In this document: positions 11,801 to 26,200 of the stretch, in pieces
Layout of the letters: each line of letters starts with the position of its first letter
Position numbering within the stretch: position 1 is the stretch's first letter
DNA from: Zhengitettix transpicula
Lineage: Eukaryota > Arthropoda > Insecta > Orthoptera > Tetrigidae
DNA: 64,000 bases
Assembly: GCA_037074705.1 (NCBI GenBank)
Contig: CM073596.1
Span: 54,154,001 to 54,218,000 of the forward strand
Direction: 5' to 3'
The notes under the pieces: generated by a model
What the model was told of the DNA's origin: nothing
The model's input: the letters and a program-made list of their open reading frames with translations, nothing else
Databases searched by the model: none
Translations under genes and position numbers: made by a program

Positions 11801-14800
11801 AGGTAAAAAATAGTAAATTAAATTATAATTTAATTAATTTAAAAGCCTGTTTCCGTCCCAATAAACCTGATGGTGGTCCGTATTAGAATCAGAACATGTT
11901 AAATTAATTAAATCGTGATTTAATTGTCTGTTTTTGGCATATTTACTAATATATATGTAAATACACATTTTAGATTATATAATTACAAATATCTAACATA
12001 TTTCAATTTTATAAATAAAGAAATACATTGGTCACAAGTTAGATTTTTTTTTAATAAAGTTACTGACAATCAATATAAGTACGCAACGTTTCGTCTTTAA
12101 TTTATGACTTCTTCGGGTGCACAACAGATTAGTTGTGTTGCTCGTTTCCCGTACAACACACAAAATATGCCGTTGAAAATAAAATAAAATATTTATTTAT
12201 GCAGCATCATCAATAGAGAATTTTACAACGAATAAAATACAATTTTTATACAATAGTAAAAATTGTCAGTGAGTTATAAAAAAGGATTATGAAAGAGCTC
12301 AATAATTTTCACATTTTCATTAATTAATGTCCAAGCCAGGACATTTACGTAAATTTCTAACGACATATAGAATATTTTTATTGCAATTACATTTATTTCA
12401 CATCTTTTAATTTTATAATAAGAAAATAAATCGGAAAAATATATTTATAAATCAATTGATAAAAATACAAGTACACAACGTTTCGTCCATTAATTTGGAT
12501 TCTTCAGGGGTTCAGTGGATTTGGAGTATTATACATAATTTAAATACATTGCCAAATTCTCTATTAAAATCAGCCATAACATGATACTATATAAATAAAT
12601 CCGGGGGCCCTAGTTACCCTTGGCTACCTTCCTCTACCCTTCCGCATCCCCCCTTTCAAATAACTTCCTATGCTATTAAAGAGGAGTTGCCCAATGTGGA
12701 TTACCCTCATGTAGCCTGTTGCCCTAAGAAAAAAAATCGAAGGTATTTCGGACGTTAGGAATAGCCTGCGAGAGGATTCTCTCGCAGGTAACCTGTGAGG
12801 GATTTTCTCTCGCAGGCAGAACCTTTTAGGAGAGATACGAAGGGGCTACCTTTGGGTATGCCTTTTCCTCTCCGTTTTTGAACTAAGGTCCCCACAAGCC
12901 GAGGCACCTCGGCCTGTTCTGAGAGGTGTATGTTCCGGGGTCGCAGACCTTGGGCATACGGTAAGAGTTGTTCGCTATTCCCATTGGAATAGTCGGCCAG
13001 CTGCCTCCTAAACTGGTCGAGGCACGGATTAGGGAACGCTGCGCCCCCACAGCAAACTCCTCTCCCGCTATCGGAAGGGCCTGGGACAAGTACCCAATGC
13101 CCGACCTACCCGATGCAGGTTTTCCTAGGGTTTTCCCTGCATTTCTTTAGGCGAATGCCGGGTAGGATCCTTAAACTATAGCCCGGGGGCCCTAGTAAAC
13201 CCTTGGCTACCTTCCTCCACCCTTCCGCATCCCCCCTTTCAAATCCCTTCCTATGCTATTAAAGGGGAGTTGCCCAAAGTGGATTACCCTAATGTAGCCT
13301 GTTGCCCTAAAAAAAATCAAAGGTATTTCGTTGCCGTAATGAGCATTAAAAATTAATTGTGCACATGAAGAAGTCTTAAATTAAGGACGAAACGTTTTGT
13401 AGATTAAATTTTTTTGTCAGTTCATTCTTAAATTCTTTCCTGCCTTGTGGCCGATGTATTTGTTTATCATCAATATTAATTTCAACCCATAGCTTTATCA
13501 ACCAGATTTAAAAATAAATTTTTTGGTTAAAAAGATGGTCCTAGAGAAAGTTTAGGATTCCGCCAGAGTACCACATAATACTGTCCTATTATCGTTGAGT
13601 AATCAACATTTGTCCCCCATCGTGATTTGCCCAGTATCCCGGCCCTAAACCAAATGTAAATTTTCGGAGAGTGCACAGGTGAATGCAGAATTGTAATTTC
13701 GCACCGGAATCGGGTGCTGAATGGGAACGTCAAGTTTGTACGTAATTGTGTTGTAAGTTGCGACGGACAGCTGCGAATAGCGCCTTTGTGCGAGCGGGAG
13801 AGAAAGAGAAATATAAGAACGAGGCGGGGGAGGGAACGGAGGAAACTAACTTTTCCCCGTCCCGAAGAAGTTTTCTCCTCCTGGCAAAGTTGCCACCCTT
13901 CAGCTCTCAGAACTCTACACACCAAAAAACAGATATTCAATCCAGCGGCGCATTCACCGCTGCAATTATCACACCAACCATATTAAAAATATATATATAT
14001 CATATTACAAGGATAAAGGCCAATAAGATAGTCCTTAAGAATCTGGAATAGGAAGGCATTCAAACCGATATCAAGCACAAAATACCCCTGAATCTTTCAA
14101 CCGTAGACGTCATATTCATAAAAAAACCCTCTAAATTCAATATAAATTGATAGGTTGTAATTATGAATTACTCCTCGGTTGAGGAAACAGGATACGTCAT
14201 AAACGAAACTGCAAACAGTTACTAGAAACTATATCATGCTAACCTTGAACCCAAACTTCTTTCTGTACAATATAACTAAAGCCGCAACAATGCTGCCAAC
14301 ATGTAGTCAACATTTCCCCCACATACTGTTGGTAATGCCGTCAACATTTCGTGGAAACAATGTTTACGGGTCTTGTTGTCAACGTTGTTGGTGACAAAAA
14401 ATGTTGGCAACATTTGGTGTAAACGCGCCTAAATACAGTATAATAATTACAAATTAATTGAATTAATAGCCTTAAATACAATTAGATAATAACGAAACTT
14501 AAAGCGTTAGTAAGAGTATAGTTTAATATAACTTATAATTCATATATATATTGTACTACCCCACTTATTGCTAATTAAGATTATAGGAAATTAAATTAAA
14601 AGACGTTATTAAATTTTATCAACAAAACAATTTTATTGATCTAGAATACATTTTAATATATCAGACTCTGTACCCAAGGGTCTTTCCTGGGTTGATAAGA
14701 AAACGGAACACAAATTTACAATTAAACAATGCAGTTAAAATAAATGAAAAACGAAATGAAACGAAATCAGACTCATTAACCTTATTTAACAATTTACAAA

Positions 14801-17800
14801 ATTTATTACTGAATTTCTATTTACAATTTTATTTGGGGGTTTTAATGAATGCTCTTTAATCTACAATGCCCTTCTGTGCACAGACTTTTTCACCCGCTTC
14901 ACAGACACGTTCACTTCATCCTTTTGGTATCCCGACTCCTGACAGCTTGCATGGACTAAAATGTTTATTTTAATTTTAGGCACGGCCACCATTCAATTTG
15001 ACCGAATATTTATCACCGACTCCACGTCCTCCTCCTTTGCGGACACTCCAACATCTTTCCCTCTTGCGCTTTGGCACCCGACTCCACGTCCATCTCCTTC
15101 GAGATCTCCTGTCCAACTCGTCTTAGGTCTCCAGTCCAAATCCCCTTAGGTCTCCAGTCCAACTGTGTCACCACACTCCATTCCAACTCATTTTATCTGC
15201 TCCTCCCTCTCCAGAATATTCCCTTGTTTTCACAGTTTTTGAATTTCCACGTTCGCCAAACAAACCCCAACTGTTGGCTTTCTCACGCTCCGAGAGCCAC
15301 TCAATACACTTAAAATAAACACATCCTTTAATATAATTGTATGTCCATAAAACTTCAGTCATTGTGCCTTTAGGGTTCCGTCCAGATGTCTGTCAAAACC
15401 ATTAGGTCTAGAGCCACTAAACGTCCAATTATAGTCCTCCCCTTCTCTAAGAGCCACTTATTCATCATTTTATTATTATTCTTTTTTTTATACAAACCAC
15501 CCAAGAATCCCCAGTCTGATTTGGTAAACAAATCTGATGAAATAAGTACAAAATTCATGTCCTTCTTAACTGGGTATTACAATATATTCTGACTATTGAG
15601 AAAATTACAAAATAAATAAATATAACCATCAGCCAACTTTAAGTCAAAAAAAGAATTTATTAATTAAATTAACAACGTTTCATCGCTTATTTTTCAACCT
15701 CATCACGTCCAAGTTTAAAACTACAAAAAGAACAAAACAATTACAAGGATTAGAATAACATTTGTAAGAAACATTTGGCAGATAAAAAAAATATAAGTCT
15801 AACAAAATTTATATTTATGTTAAAACCGAACAGAGGACCGTCCGCTCATGGTCATTCTCATTAGAGCGAAGAAATTATCTATGAGGTATAGAGAAGATTT
15901 GCTTTAGTCTAACTGAAAGAATAAGATCTGAGGATGTTATATATCTTTGAGAGGACGTGCAGATGTTCCGCCACTTCACGTTACTTCGCTTCTGACTGAC
16001 GACACTGTTTATTCTCCTTTCAGTACGGTTATCCGCGAGATGCCAATATGACGGCGGAGTCTGGATGCTTGCAGACGACTTAAAAAGAGTTCGATAAAAT
16101 CGATACAGGAATCTGTCCACGCCAGTTTAGACGACGAACGTTGTCGAGATTAACCAACCCCCCTCGGAATTTCTCTCTCAAGCTACAACCAACATTCTTT
16201 GGTCGCTGCAAGCAACAAGTTTTACTCGCGATTCGAAACTCAAACTTGTCATTAACCATGTGACACAGTAAATATGTCTTCGAGTTTCTTTCTAGCGGCT
16301 CTTGCGATTTTATGAACACCTCACGCAAGCAACAAGGACATCAAAAAACGTTGTAGTGTAATATTTATTTTATTACTTTATTTTTTCTATCAATTGGCTA
16401 CTTATTTATTTAACTATTATACATTTAACACAGACTTTTCATTTCAGTTAATGAATAATGTAGAAGATTTATTTATTTGTTACGGACTTTATCCATTTTA
16501 CACTAATAAAATGCGTACATCTTAAAACAAAATTGCATTTATCATACATAATCCAATATTTTTACATAAACATAATTTTATCGTTAATCAACATTGATAT
16601 TCACAAAGTTTTTAAGTCAACATCAAAAGGATTGACCAAATCATTATGTAGTTGCAAAAAGTGTGATTTTCCCTGTAAATCTTCACCACATACATATATA
16701 TTTGAATCTAGTGCTTCTAGAAGGAACTACCTTAAAAAAGAAATTTTAAACCTTTGAAGGAACGTTCACATTCCACAGATGGGGATTTTTCAATGCTGTT
16801 GCAATATTTTTATAATTATGGTTTGAAAATTCATTCTATAAGACACGATTCTAAAACAATTTAGTTTATATAATTATTAGTTTCAGAGTATTTTGTTTTA
16901 CCCTGATATGTTAATAAATTAATTAGTTTGTGCGTGGCGCAGTTAAGACAGAAATAATTTTATTAAATGAATAAGTATTGCCTAAAATTTACAATAAATG
17001 TAATACAGAAAATTTTAGGGACCTCTTAAGGTGTTATTAAATTTATTATTAAAAAAAAAATAATCCAAATATTTTTAAAAAATGATAAAATTAAAAACAA
17101 ATACAAATTTAAATCATTGTAAAATTATTTAACCTTTGAATGATGTAAAATTGAATTAAGTTGACATAAAATGTCAAATTAAAAGTGTTGTAAAATTATT
17201 TAACCTAAAAAAATGATAACTTTTATAAAGGAGAGGTTAAATAGCACAAAATAAAAATTTTGAAATTATCATATTAAAAACTAAGTAATTCCAATTTTAC
17301 GTAAATTCGTAATTTTGAAATTTAATATTTACTTTATACAATTTTTCATTCTTTTTCTCATTTTAATTTTTCATTAATTTAAGATTAAATAATTATGCAA
17401 ATTATTGAAGAGTTCTCAAGAAAGTACGTGGTTAATACTTTGTTGTATATTAACTTCGATGTAAATTTTATTTAATCAATTCATTTAATTGTTTCGGACA
17501 TGATCAGGGACTACACCGCATTTAATAGATCTTGGGGATGTGGACGGGGGGATGGGGTAAAATATTCGTTCCTTTCAGCTATTACTGAATTACCGTACAA
17601 TATACGAGAGCGGATTAATACTTCTTATTACTTATTCAAAATAAATATATTTTACTACTCAGCATAGCTTCGGTTGATCTAAATACAGTTCAGTTTGGTT
17701 TGCAAATATTTTATTACCCTTGTAGGGAAAAAAAAAGAATATTGCATAAAGTGGAATTTTCAGCGCCAAAAATATTGCGGATTATTGCCTTTCTGAAAAT

Positions 17801-20218
17801 TAATTAAGAAGAAAAACAATAATTTAATTTTTGGTATTTCGTGCGCCAAATGCTGACCCTGATGATAAGATCTGTGACTGATGATTTAATTCCTAAACAA
17901 TGATGAGTAAGAAACAAGTGTTCAAAAGTAATCCTTGTGTGACTTACATTAAAGGACAACAGACCATTTAGAATTTTTATATTTTGATTGCAAATCTTTT
18001 ATAAATTTCATTATTGAGTACACAGATGAACGGTTAAGCATGAGACAAAAATCTTAACAGAAGAATAGTTCATCACGGTGTCGATTTTGAAATGAGAAAA
18101 TGAGAAGTGTCGAGAGCTACCAGAGCCATGACCGATTATTTAGAGTGTGGTAGCTGAAGTTTTGCTTTATTACTCCAACTCAATTAAGTTGAACTGCAGC
18201 ATGATGATACTGTATGATAAAATGATGGATATTAAGGAGAGCAGCAAGGATGCGTCGATGAAGAAGAAAGACCAGGCGTCGAACTTGATGCGCATGTTGT
18301 CCACTTGCACGGCGAAGGCGTCCACGGTCCTGTCCCTGGTCTGGTGCTTCTTCCAACGGTGGAGCTGGAGTTTAGTCAGTAGATTTGACGTCGAGGACGA
18401 TGCAGTCTCGGTGTTCTCGCACGACACGACCAGCGCCACCAAAGAGAACGCTGGACAACTCATAATGAGCAAAAACAAAAAAAACTTTATCTCATTAAAT
18501 TGGAATGTGACGGCGGTCGCCATTAGTAAGTAGAAGTTATGCGTGAGCGTCCACCCCTGTAAGACAACGTTTAACAAGTTCTGCAAGCCAAAGAAGCGGT
18601 TAATCCTCCGGCTAAGTTGCGTCAACGTGAAGTGGACTCTCTGCAGGTTCCTCACATCTTCTTCGGTGTCCACAGTGTCTACCCGGAGACTTAATGATCC
18701 TCTATGAAGCATTATATTATGAACAGTTGGTTTCTTCTGTTCGTAGACATTGCAGGCAATCGTTAGTTTCTGATTCACAGTCTGAAACCGTTGATGCAGA
18801 GTCAATAGGAGTGCAATGAACTGCAACTCTGTTACTAAAATGTTACCGACGAGGTACGTCACCATGAAATTCATATATATATTAGGAAAAAATATCGAAT
18901 GGAAAATAAACCTCACGAGGATTAAAACCAATACAAAAATAATCCATTTCTTGGTTTTTGTGTACTCCTTGGAGTTGTCGATACCCAACACGGAATCGAT
19001 CTGGGCAACTGTCTTCATGACGACGGAGAAGGTTGCGTCCTTCCTCAAGACGGGGACGGAAGAGTTGATGCAAATTATTAAGATCAGTGATATCGTCTGA
19101 AAATTATTGCTGACAACCAATGTTGTTGAGTATCCACTATCCATGGGACAGGAGTAGAACGTGTACAGATAACACATTAACACGGCAAAGGCGCCGCACG
19201 AGGATGTAATGGCCAGCAGCTTCACCCATCTGGAGGCTTCACAGCGGCGAGGCAATACCCCAAACAGGATGGAAGCGGCAAGGAGGGGCCGTAGGGCTCC
19301 GTGAACGTCCGAGGCTTTCATCGGAGCCCAGGATCTGGAACACGACATCTAGAAATCCTAAGCTGTAGCATGGTGAAACTTATTTTATAGAAAGAAATTC
19401 TCCTGTTAGATTATCTTCACTTGATACTAAAAACCACGCCGTTCTCGTGATTCACGTAGACATGTCTCGTTCAAGGAATTGCAAACCAATGAATTCAATA
19501 TTATTTCTAATCTGTAAAACACTAAACAACGCCAACAACAAAAGGAAAGGACGTTTACCTGAATTTAAATCTTCCTTTGGACACACGAGGACCAGCGTGA
19601 TCCATCAGCCTGTTTCTGTTAAATCGGACGCGATGTGTCTCTTTCCCTGGTTTCATTCTGCGGTCGCCGTAGGTTCACCAATAAGACTTCTTCTGGATCT
19701 AACATCTACTTGTCGATTAATAGCTTTTGGACGCCATGTTTACTGCATCACGTATGATAAATATTTACAATTTCTCAGGGAGTTTGATGTCTTTCATTAG
19801 ACAAACTTTGAGTATTTCTCCCTTATCCAATGGTCACAGAAGGCAGAGCGTGAATGGTGCGTCATCATCATCACTTACATGATTTAAACCAGAACTTCTG
19901 AATGCGCTTAATAAAAGTCGCAAGAACTCATTAACGTCACCATAACAAAGAATCAAGGGCTATTTAAATAAAAATAAAAATCTCCTTAACGTTTCTAATA
20001 GTTGTTTACTACGACCCTTATTTACACGACTATAAACGCGACTAATGGGCAATAAAGTTAATGTTAACTGTTTGTTTGTCCCTGTCGCCATATTTCTAAA
20101 GTAAGTCAAACAATTCCTTGTTTACTTATCTCCGTGGAAACATACTTTTTTTCCGATTATGATCACCGGTTTAATAATTATAATTTACCCAGGAGGTTAT
20201 AGCGTTTATTTACAACCA

Positions 20219-20269
<51 letters not shown>

Positions 20270-23200
20270 CCTGATGTTGCATTTGTCATTACATTTATTG
20301 ACATTATAAATTAATCGATTTTCACCGTCCATACTACACAAGAGGACAAACAAGCGTTTTCAGCGTTACGATTGGCACTGGACGTGCTTTCTCCACGAAA
20401 GTTTATAAGTATTTTTTAATAATACTATTGGAATTACGGTGGCCATAGTTATTAATTCCAAAAAAAAAAAATTGTTGAATTAAATCCCTAGCGGCGCGAG
20501 AATCGAACCCGGGTCCTCCACTTGGTACGTGGATGCTCCCCCATCTGAGCTATACGAGTCAACTTCCAGTCTGGAGACTTCTCCATCAATTGTATATACC
20601 AGAGCACAGGTTAACCTACAATTCACAATACTCACGGCCTCATTACCATTATAATCTAATTTTCTTTATAGCCTTGAGTGCTGACCTTCAGAAGATACCT
20701 TTTTTTCTTCTGTTCCTGAATTAAATCATTGCAACTATGATCAATTTACACACAATACATAATATTCATTGAAGTCCACACACAACCATTCAATTAAAAC
20801 CGTTTTATGTTTATTTAATATACATGGCAATTCAATGATAACAAAATAAATGTAACACCCTGTAAGTTAGAAAAACGTTTATTTAATTACTTATATTTTT
20901 ACTTCAAAAAAATTACAACGTTTAACCCCTTTTTTGTAACTACATTAGGATGATACAGATTATTAATTTCTTATTTTATATGAATTTTATTGAAAGAGAA
21001 TTTGTGAAATGCAGAAAATATTTAAAAAATCACAGGAGATATTTTTTTTATTTTTAATCTGCATGTCCACAAGAACTCCAAAAATAAGGGATGAAACGTT
21101 GTTATTTAACTAATTAAATAAATGTTTTCAGACTAACTATCTATTGCATTTATTTTGTAAGTATTCATCTCAATTATAAAATTATTATTAACATTTATAA
21201 TTAATTAATAACCTAATTTTCATTCTCAATACTTTATTTTATTAATTTGAAACTATCGATTATAATCATCGACAGCATATTAGTATTATTATTTTATTAT
21301 TTATATATATATAAATTTTATTATTTTAAAATTCCTTAATATCTTTATTAGTCTCAAAACTTTATTTTTCAAACATATTGACATAAGAAATATAATTATA
21401 TGTAAACCATAGACATTAATACAGTATATTTGGTAACTAATGTATAATATCTATAAGAAACAGAATTATATGACAACTTTAGAAGAGATATAAAATATTA
21501 TATCATAATAAAATTTCTAGATTACTAAATAATAATATAAACGGATTAAAGAACAACTTATTAAGTTTTATTACGTAGTCACTCATTTTCGGATTAAGGT
21601 ATTAGTTATATAATATTAAAATAATAATCGACACAAAATAAAAATACCTATATTAAAACATTTTAGGAATTATTATTCCAAACCTGGAAGCCAGGCTTAG
21701 TGGCAGAGTTCGATGGAAAAAATTTTATACTGATACATCTAAAATATAGTAGAAGCAGTAACGGGTGGTCATTGACGGTAGGAACCGAAAAGAATTTAGC
21801 GGGAAGACAAAACAGTTTTATCTTTTAAAATTTAAATAGAATAACAGAACAAATAAGTCAAATACGAAGCATTTTGAAGACCGTCTTCAAGTAACGCGTG
21901 TCCTTTTCTTTACAAAAAATAACTTTTTAAAAATCCTATTTTTAATTAAATTTCGTAACTTGTTTGATATATTTTTTATTGCATTTCTAACGTTCCATGG
22001 TGAAAATAATATGGTCGAACTTCACAGAAGAAAATAGCCATGTTGAGTTATGAACTTTATTGATTACTATACAAGGATATAATGTTACATTAACTTTGAT
22101 GTCGTCACAGCTGGTATATCTGCCTCGTGTGTGTGTGTGTGTGTGTATCCTCGTTGGTCGCGTTCTGACTCGAGTGTGTGTGTGTTGCAGATAATCCGAG
22201 ACATGCGTCGGCCATCAGCGCACTACATCACTCGAGGACGTCTGCGGTTCAGGTTCGCTCAGGTTCTGGTCAACGCCGTGGCCTTGCTCGCCATCGCTGG
22301 AGGCTTGGCCGCTTACTTCAGAGGTAAATATTCCCTCTCCACTCCTCCTTAAAGGAATGGAATAATATCTACCCGTTACCAAGCATAAGACCGGTAAATC
22401 GAGCTAAGGCTAATCCTGTCGCCGCCCCACTCCCACAAAAAATTGCTCTGCGTTGATAAAAATTAGTCTATTCCGCCTTAATATATATTAAATGTTTATT
22501 AGGAAATAATAATGTGAAAACATTATATTTAAAAAATGCATACCTGGCACTGGTTCAAAATAAATAGGAATTATCTCAATTATTCAAATTAGCAATGACC
22601 GTACATTACAATATAAATAATAATGAATACATGTCCCGAAAATTGAACCTTGTGGCACGCCCTGTGAGTTTAATCCTGTGGTCTTGCCGTATTTTTTACA
22701 TCATTAACTTTAAAAGGGATTTCTGTATATTGCTGTCTACCTTATATGTTAACGTCAATAAAAATGCACCAATGTATAAAGGGTAGGATTTATAATCAAT
22801 GATATTGTGACTTGAAAAGGAAAATAAACAAAAAATCGGCCTGGAATAGAAATTGTTGATTAAAAAAATTTTAGTACGTCGGAAAATTGACGAATTGTGT
22901 CATATATATTTCTCCCTTTTTAAAGGTTGGCAACTGTTGAACGGACAAAAATAATTTCAGTTTCTATTTCTGTAGCTTGATAATTATTTACCCCATTTCT
23001 TGCGCGCGCTATAATTAATTTGACCGTAAGAAATTAAATGCAAAGATCAAAGTACTGTGAGTGTTTGTCGGGGCTACGTGCAGTTTATTTTCGTCTTATT
23101 AAGTGCCTAAAAACAGAAATCGCAGATGGGAGAAAAGCGGAGGCCTCGAGAACTTGGCATTTCTACGCCGCTCCAAGACTCGGGGATTAAAACGAAGGCG

Positions 23201-26200
23201 CCGTCGCTTTAATTAAATTCGTGTCAATATTTCTTGACAAGCAGGTTTGTCCTCGTTACTTTCCCTCCATTCTAGGCCCCCCCGCACTTTCTCCACCACC
23301 CTACCCCCCTCCCGGACTAGAAATACCGAACATTTGCGAAACATTACCCAAACAACTGTATTGTACCTCAGACTCACCTTCTTATCTGTTTACTAAAGGA
23401 CAACTGTTTTTAAATGATGTCTAATATTTGAATTTGATGCCTTCGTGTGTTGGTTTCAGCCTACCACTCGAACGTGAGGTACGTGAACAAGACCGTGACG
23501 ACGGCCACAATAGCTCTCAACAAACCCACCGAAGAAAATCCTGCGCCGGGTAAGTAGATTACCTTCTCCGAGCCTGCCATCGTTCTCACGTCCTCTTCTC
23601 CTCCGCCTTGGAGGGAAAATGATGAAAAATGTATATACAAACTCCTGTGTGGATGGAAAAGTTGCGACGGTCAGCTAGAATCTCATCTTTGAATGATTAA
23701 AATTATTTACCCATTCAATGACTGTCGTCGTAAAATAATTAAATCAGACTATTTCAACTTTAGCAAACCTTTTTTTTTACAATAAATCAGTGATCATTGA
23801 AATTCGATGTAATTTACAAATTAAATGCCTGCGTTTAGTCTATTTTTTAATACAATACTAGATGAGTGCCCGGCGTTTCCCAATTATTTATTTAAATTAC
23901 TCCGGAGAAGGAATTGATTCAACATTAACCTCTTTCTAATCATTTAATTCAACCAGTATTAATGTCGTCACTGTTTGGAACGTTTACCTCATTTACGTTC
24001 CCCTCGGAAGCTAATTTCAAATAAACGAGGATGATGACTGACGGTACTTTAACAACTCGGGAAGTCTCCTACTACATAAAATAAGAGTGCCTAAAATATC
24101 ACGCCCAATTAAAAGAGTGAAAAATACTCGCTAACTTAATAAAGTCTAAAAATACTCCCGGTACGTTAAACGAGTAAAAACCAAATAGAGAATGTAAAAC
24201 AAAATTCCATCGATGTTGATATCGCCGTTCGTATCCGCAACGCCTCATTTGAAGACAAGAGCCATCTGATGGCGCTTGAATATTTCGCTGTCAGTCTTCT
24301 GGATAACAGTTTCACCCTTTGAATGGGCCTCGCTCTCACACCACAGCAGACAAGGGCTTTTTTATTTCCGAGATTAATTTTTTCTCCATAATCGAACTTC
24401 TATAACGAAAAAAAGCATTAAAGTGAAAGGTTTGACAAAGAGATATATGAAATTCTCTTCTAGTGAACTAATATTGCGCGTCCGCCTTCTTTTTTGCATT
24501 CCATACACCGTTGGCTTTCCCACTCCACGTGACCGTTATTAAGCCCGCCGCCGCCGCCGCCGCTTCTTTATCGATTCCACTGGGCAGGAAAGCACAGTCA
24601 GTGCTAATCCCTCTCGCTTAAGTCTTCCTCCTCCTCCCTACAGCAACTGGTGGTTTGCGTCCTCTCACATGGACGTCCAATTCGCCTTCGTCACGGCTGC
24701 AGAAAGACCAATCTCTCACTCCCGTAGCTGTCGGACAACTTGACCATTCTCCCCCTTGAGGATCCTTCACACTAATGAGAACACGATTTCTGAACTTCTC
24801 CCAAGAAACTCGAAATGTATCGTCAAGTTTCACTTAGAAATCGAAAAGAAGTTAACTTTTACGTCCATGTTGTTCTTTATTTATTGGTAACAAAACTTAT
24901 AGTCCATAGCCTTTGCACTTTTAATAATATATGATTATACCAGGGTTGTTTGATAAGTCTGGTAAAAAAGTAACAAAAAAATTTCTTTTAGTAAACTCAC
25001 AGTTATGTGAATCTCCGTCACGCTCCCGATCACTTCTTCATTTGATGAAAATTTCTTCCACCAACCAAAATTTTCAATTTCACGAACAAGAAGTCCCTTG
25101 GTCTGGATGAGAAACCAAATCGAATCCCAACTCGTACACTTTCGCCATTGAGACCGCAGCATTCTCTTGAGTGCCAACCTTGGTCGTTCCTCAATCAGCA
25201 CCCGTTTCAAACGATCCAACAGAGCAGCATAATAAAGCCCAGTTATGGTTGGGCCTTTTTCCAATAAATATATCAATAATATAGCCTGAGAATCCACCTG
25301 ACAAAACGGTCTTCGCCTTTTTCGGAGCAGTTTCACCATCTTTTGTCCATTGTTTTAATTGGTTTTTGGTCTCTAGAGTGTAGTGAGGGATCCAAGTTCC
25401 ATTGACGGTCACGAATCTGCGCAAAAAGTCTTGTGGGTTACTCCTAAACATTGCTAAATTCTGCGTTGAAATGTTTCTTCCGAATTTCGTTTTTGGTCGA
25501 ATGTCAACAGACCCGGCACCCATCGCTCACAAAGCTTTATTCATGATCAGTTTTTCATGGAGGATGAAATTCACTCGTTGAGTTGAGAAGCCTGCGGCAT
25601 CAGTTACCTCACATCTGCGATCTTCCATTACGATATAGTGAACTTTTTTATGTTTTCCTCTGTGGTGACCTCAATTTGGCGGGCCGGAGCGAATTTCATC
25701 TTCTGTGCTTCTGCGACCTCGTTTAAGCTCATTAATCCAGAAGTAAATGGTGCAGAGTTCGCATGAACTTCATTCAATTCGGTTTTGATAAAAAGGGTTT
25801 AATGACAGCGCGAAATTATATTTTTCTTTAATAAAAAAAAGTTACCAGACTTATCAAACAACCCTCTGAGTTTGGGAATTCTGGATCCAATGTGGGGGTG
25901 GTTGGCATTGAAGTCTATTCCTATTATTAATGAAGATTTGTTTAATTGCGGCGGTCCTGGGTTCGATTCCTGGTCTCGAGACGAGGAGTTTCTATCCTGA
26001 TACTTTAATTCAATTTAATTTGATGACCTCAATGACTTGAGGTTGTTAAAGCTTTCTCTCTATTTTCGAATAGAAACCTCTTCTAGTTAGAGGATCAGGA
26101 TGGGTTGGCCTGCTTTGTGGTCATTGCCTTGGGTTCTCGGTTCGAATCCCGGCATGGCCATGGATGTTTGTGCTCGTTCTGGTTACGAAAACCGGGGTTA

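Noticed and set aside
12883..13150. A 68-codon - strand ORF and a 60-codon + strand ORF recurring in all three composite repeats
   Set aside because: They recur because the DNA is repeated. Open frames exist on both strands, and most differences between copies change the residue, so there is no sign of selection on a protein.
12601..13325. LTR retrotransposon
   Set aside because: The A units lack TG...CA ends, no primer-binding site follows the first unit, and no target duplication is visible.
20491..20562. A functional tRNA gene
   Set aside because: A and B boxes are good, but the acceptor stem does not pair and flanks are shared with another copy, so it is a SINE.
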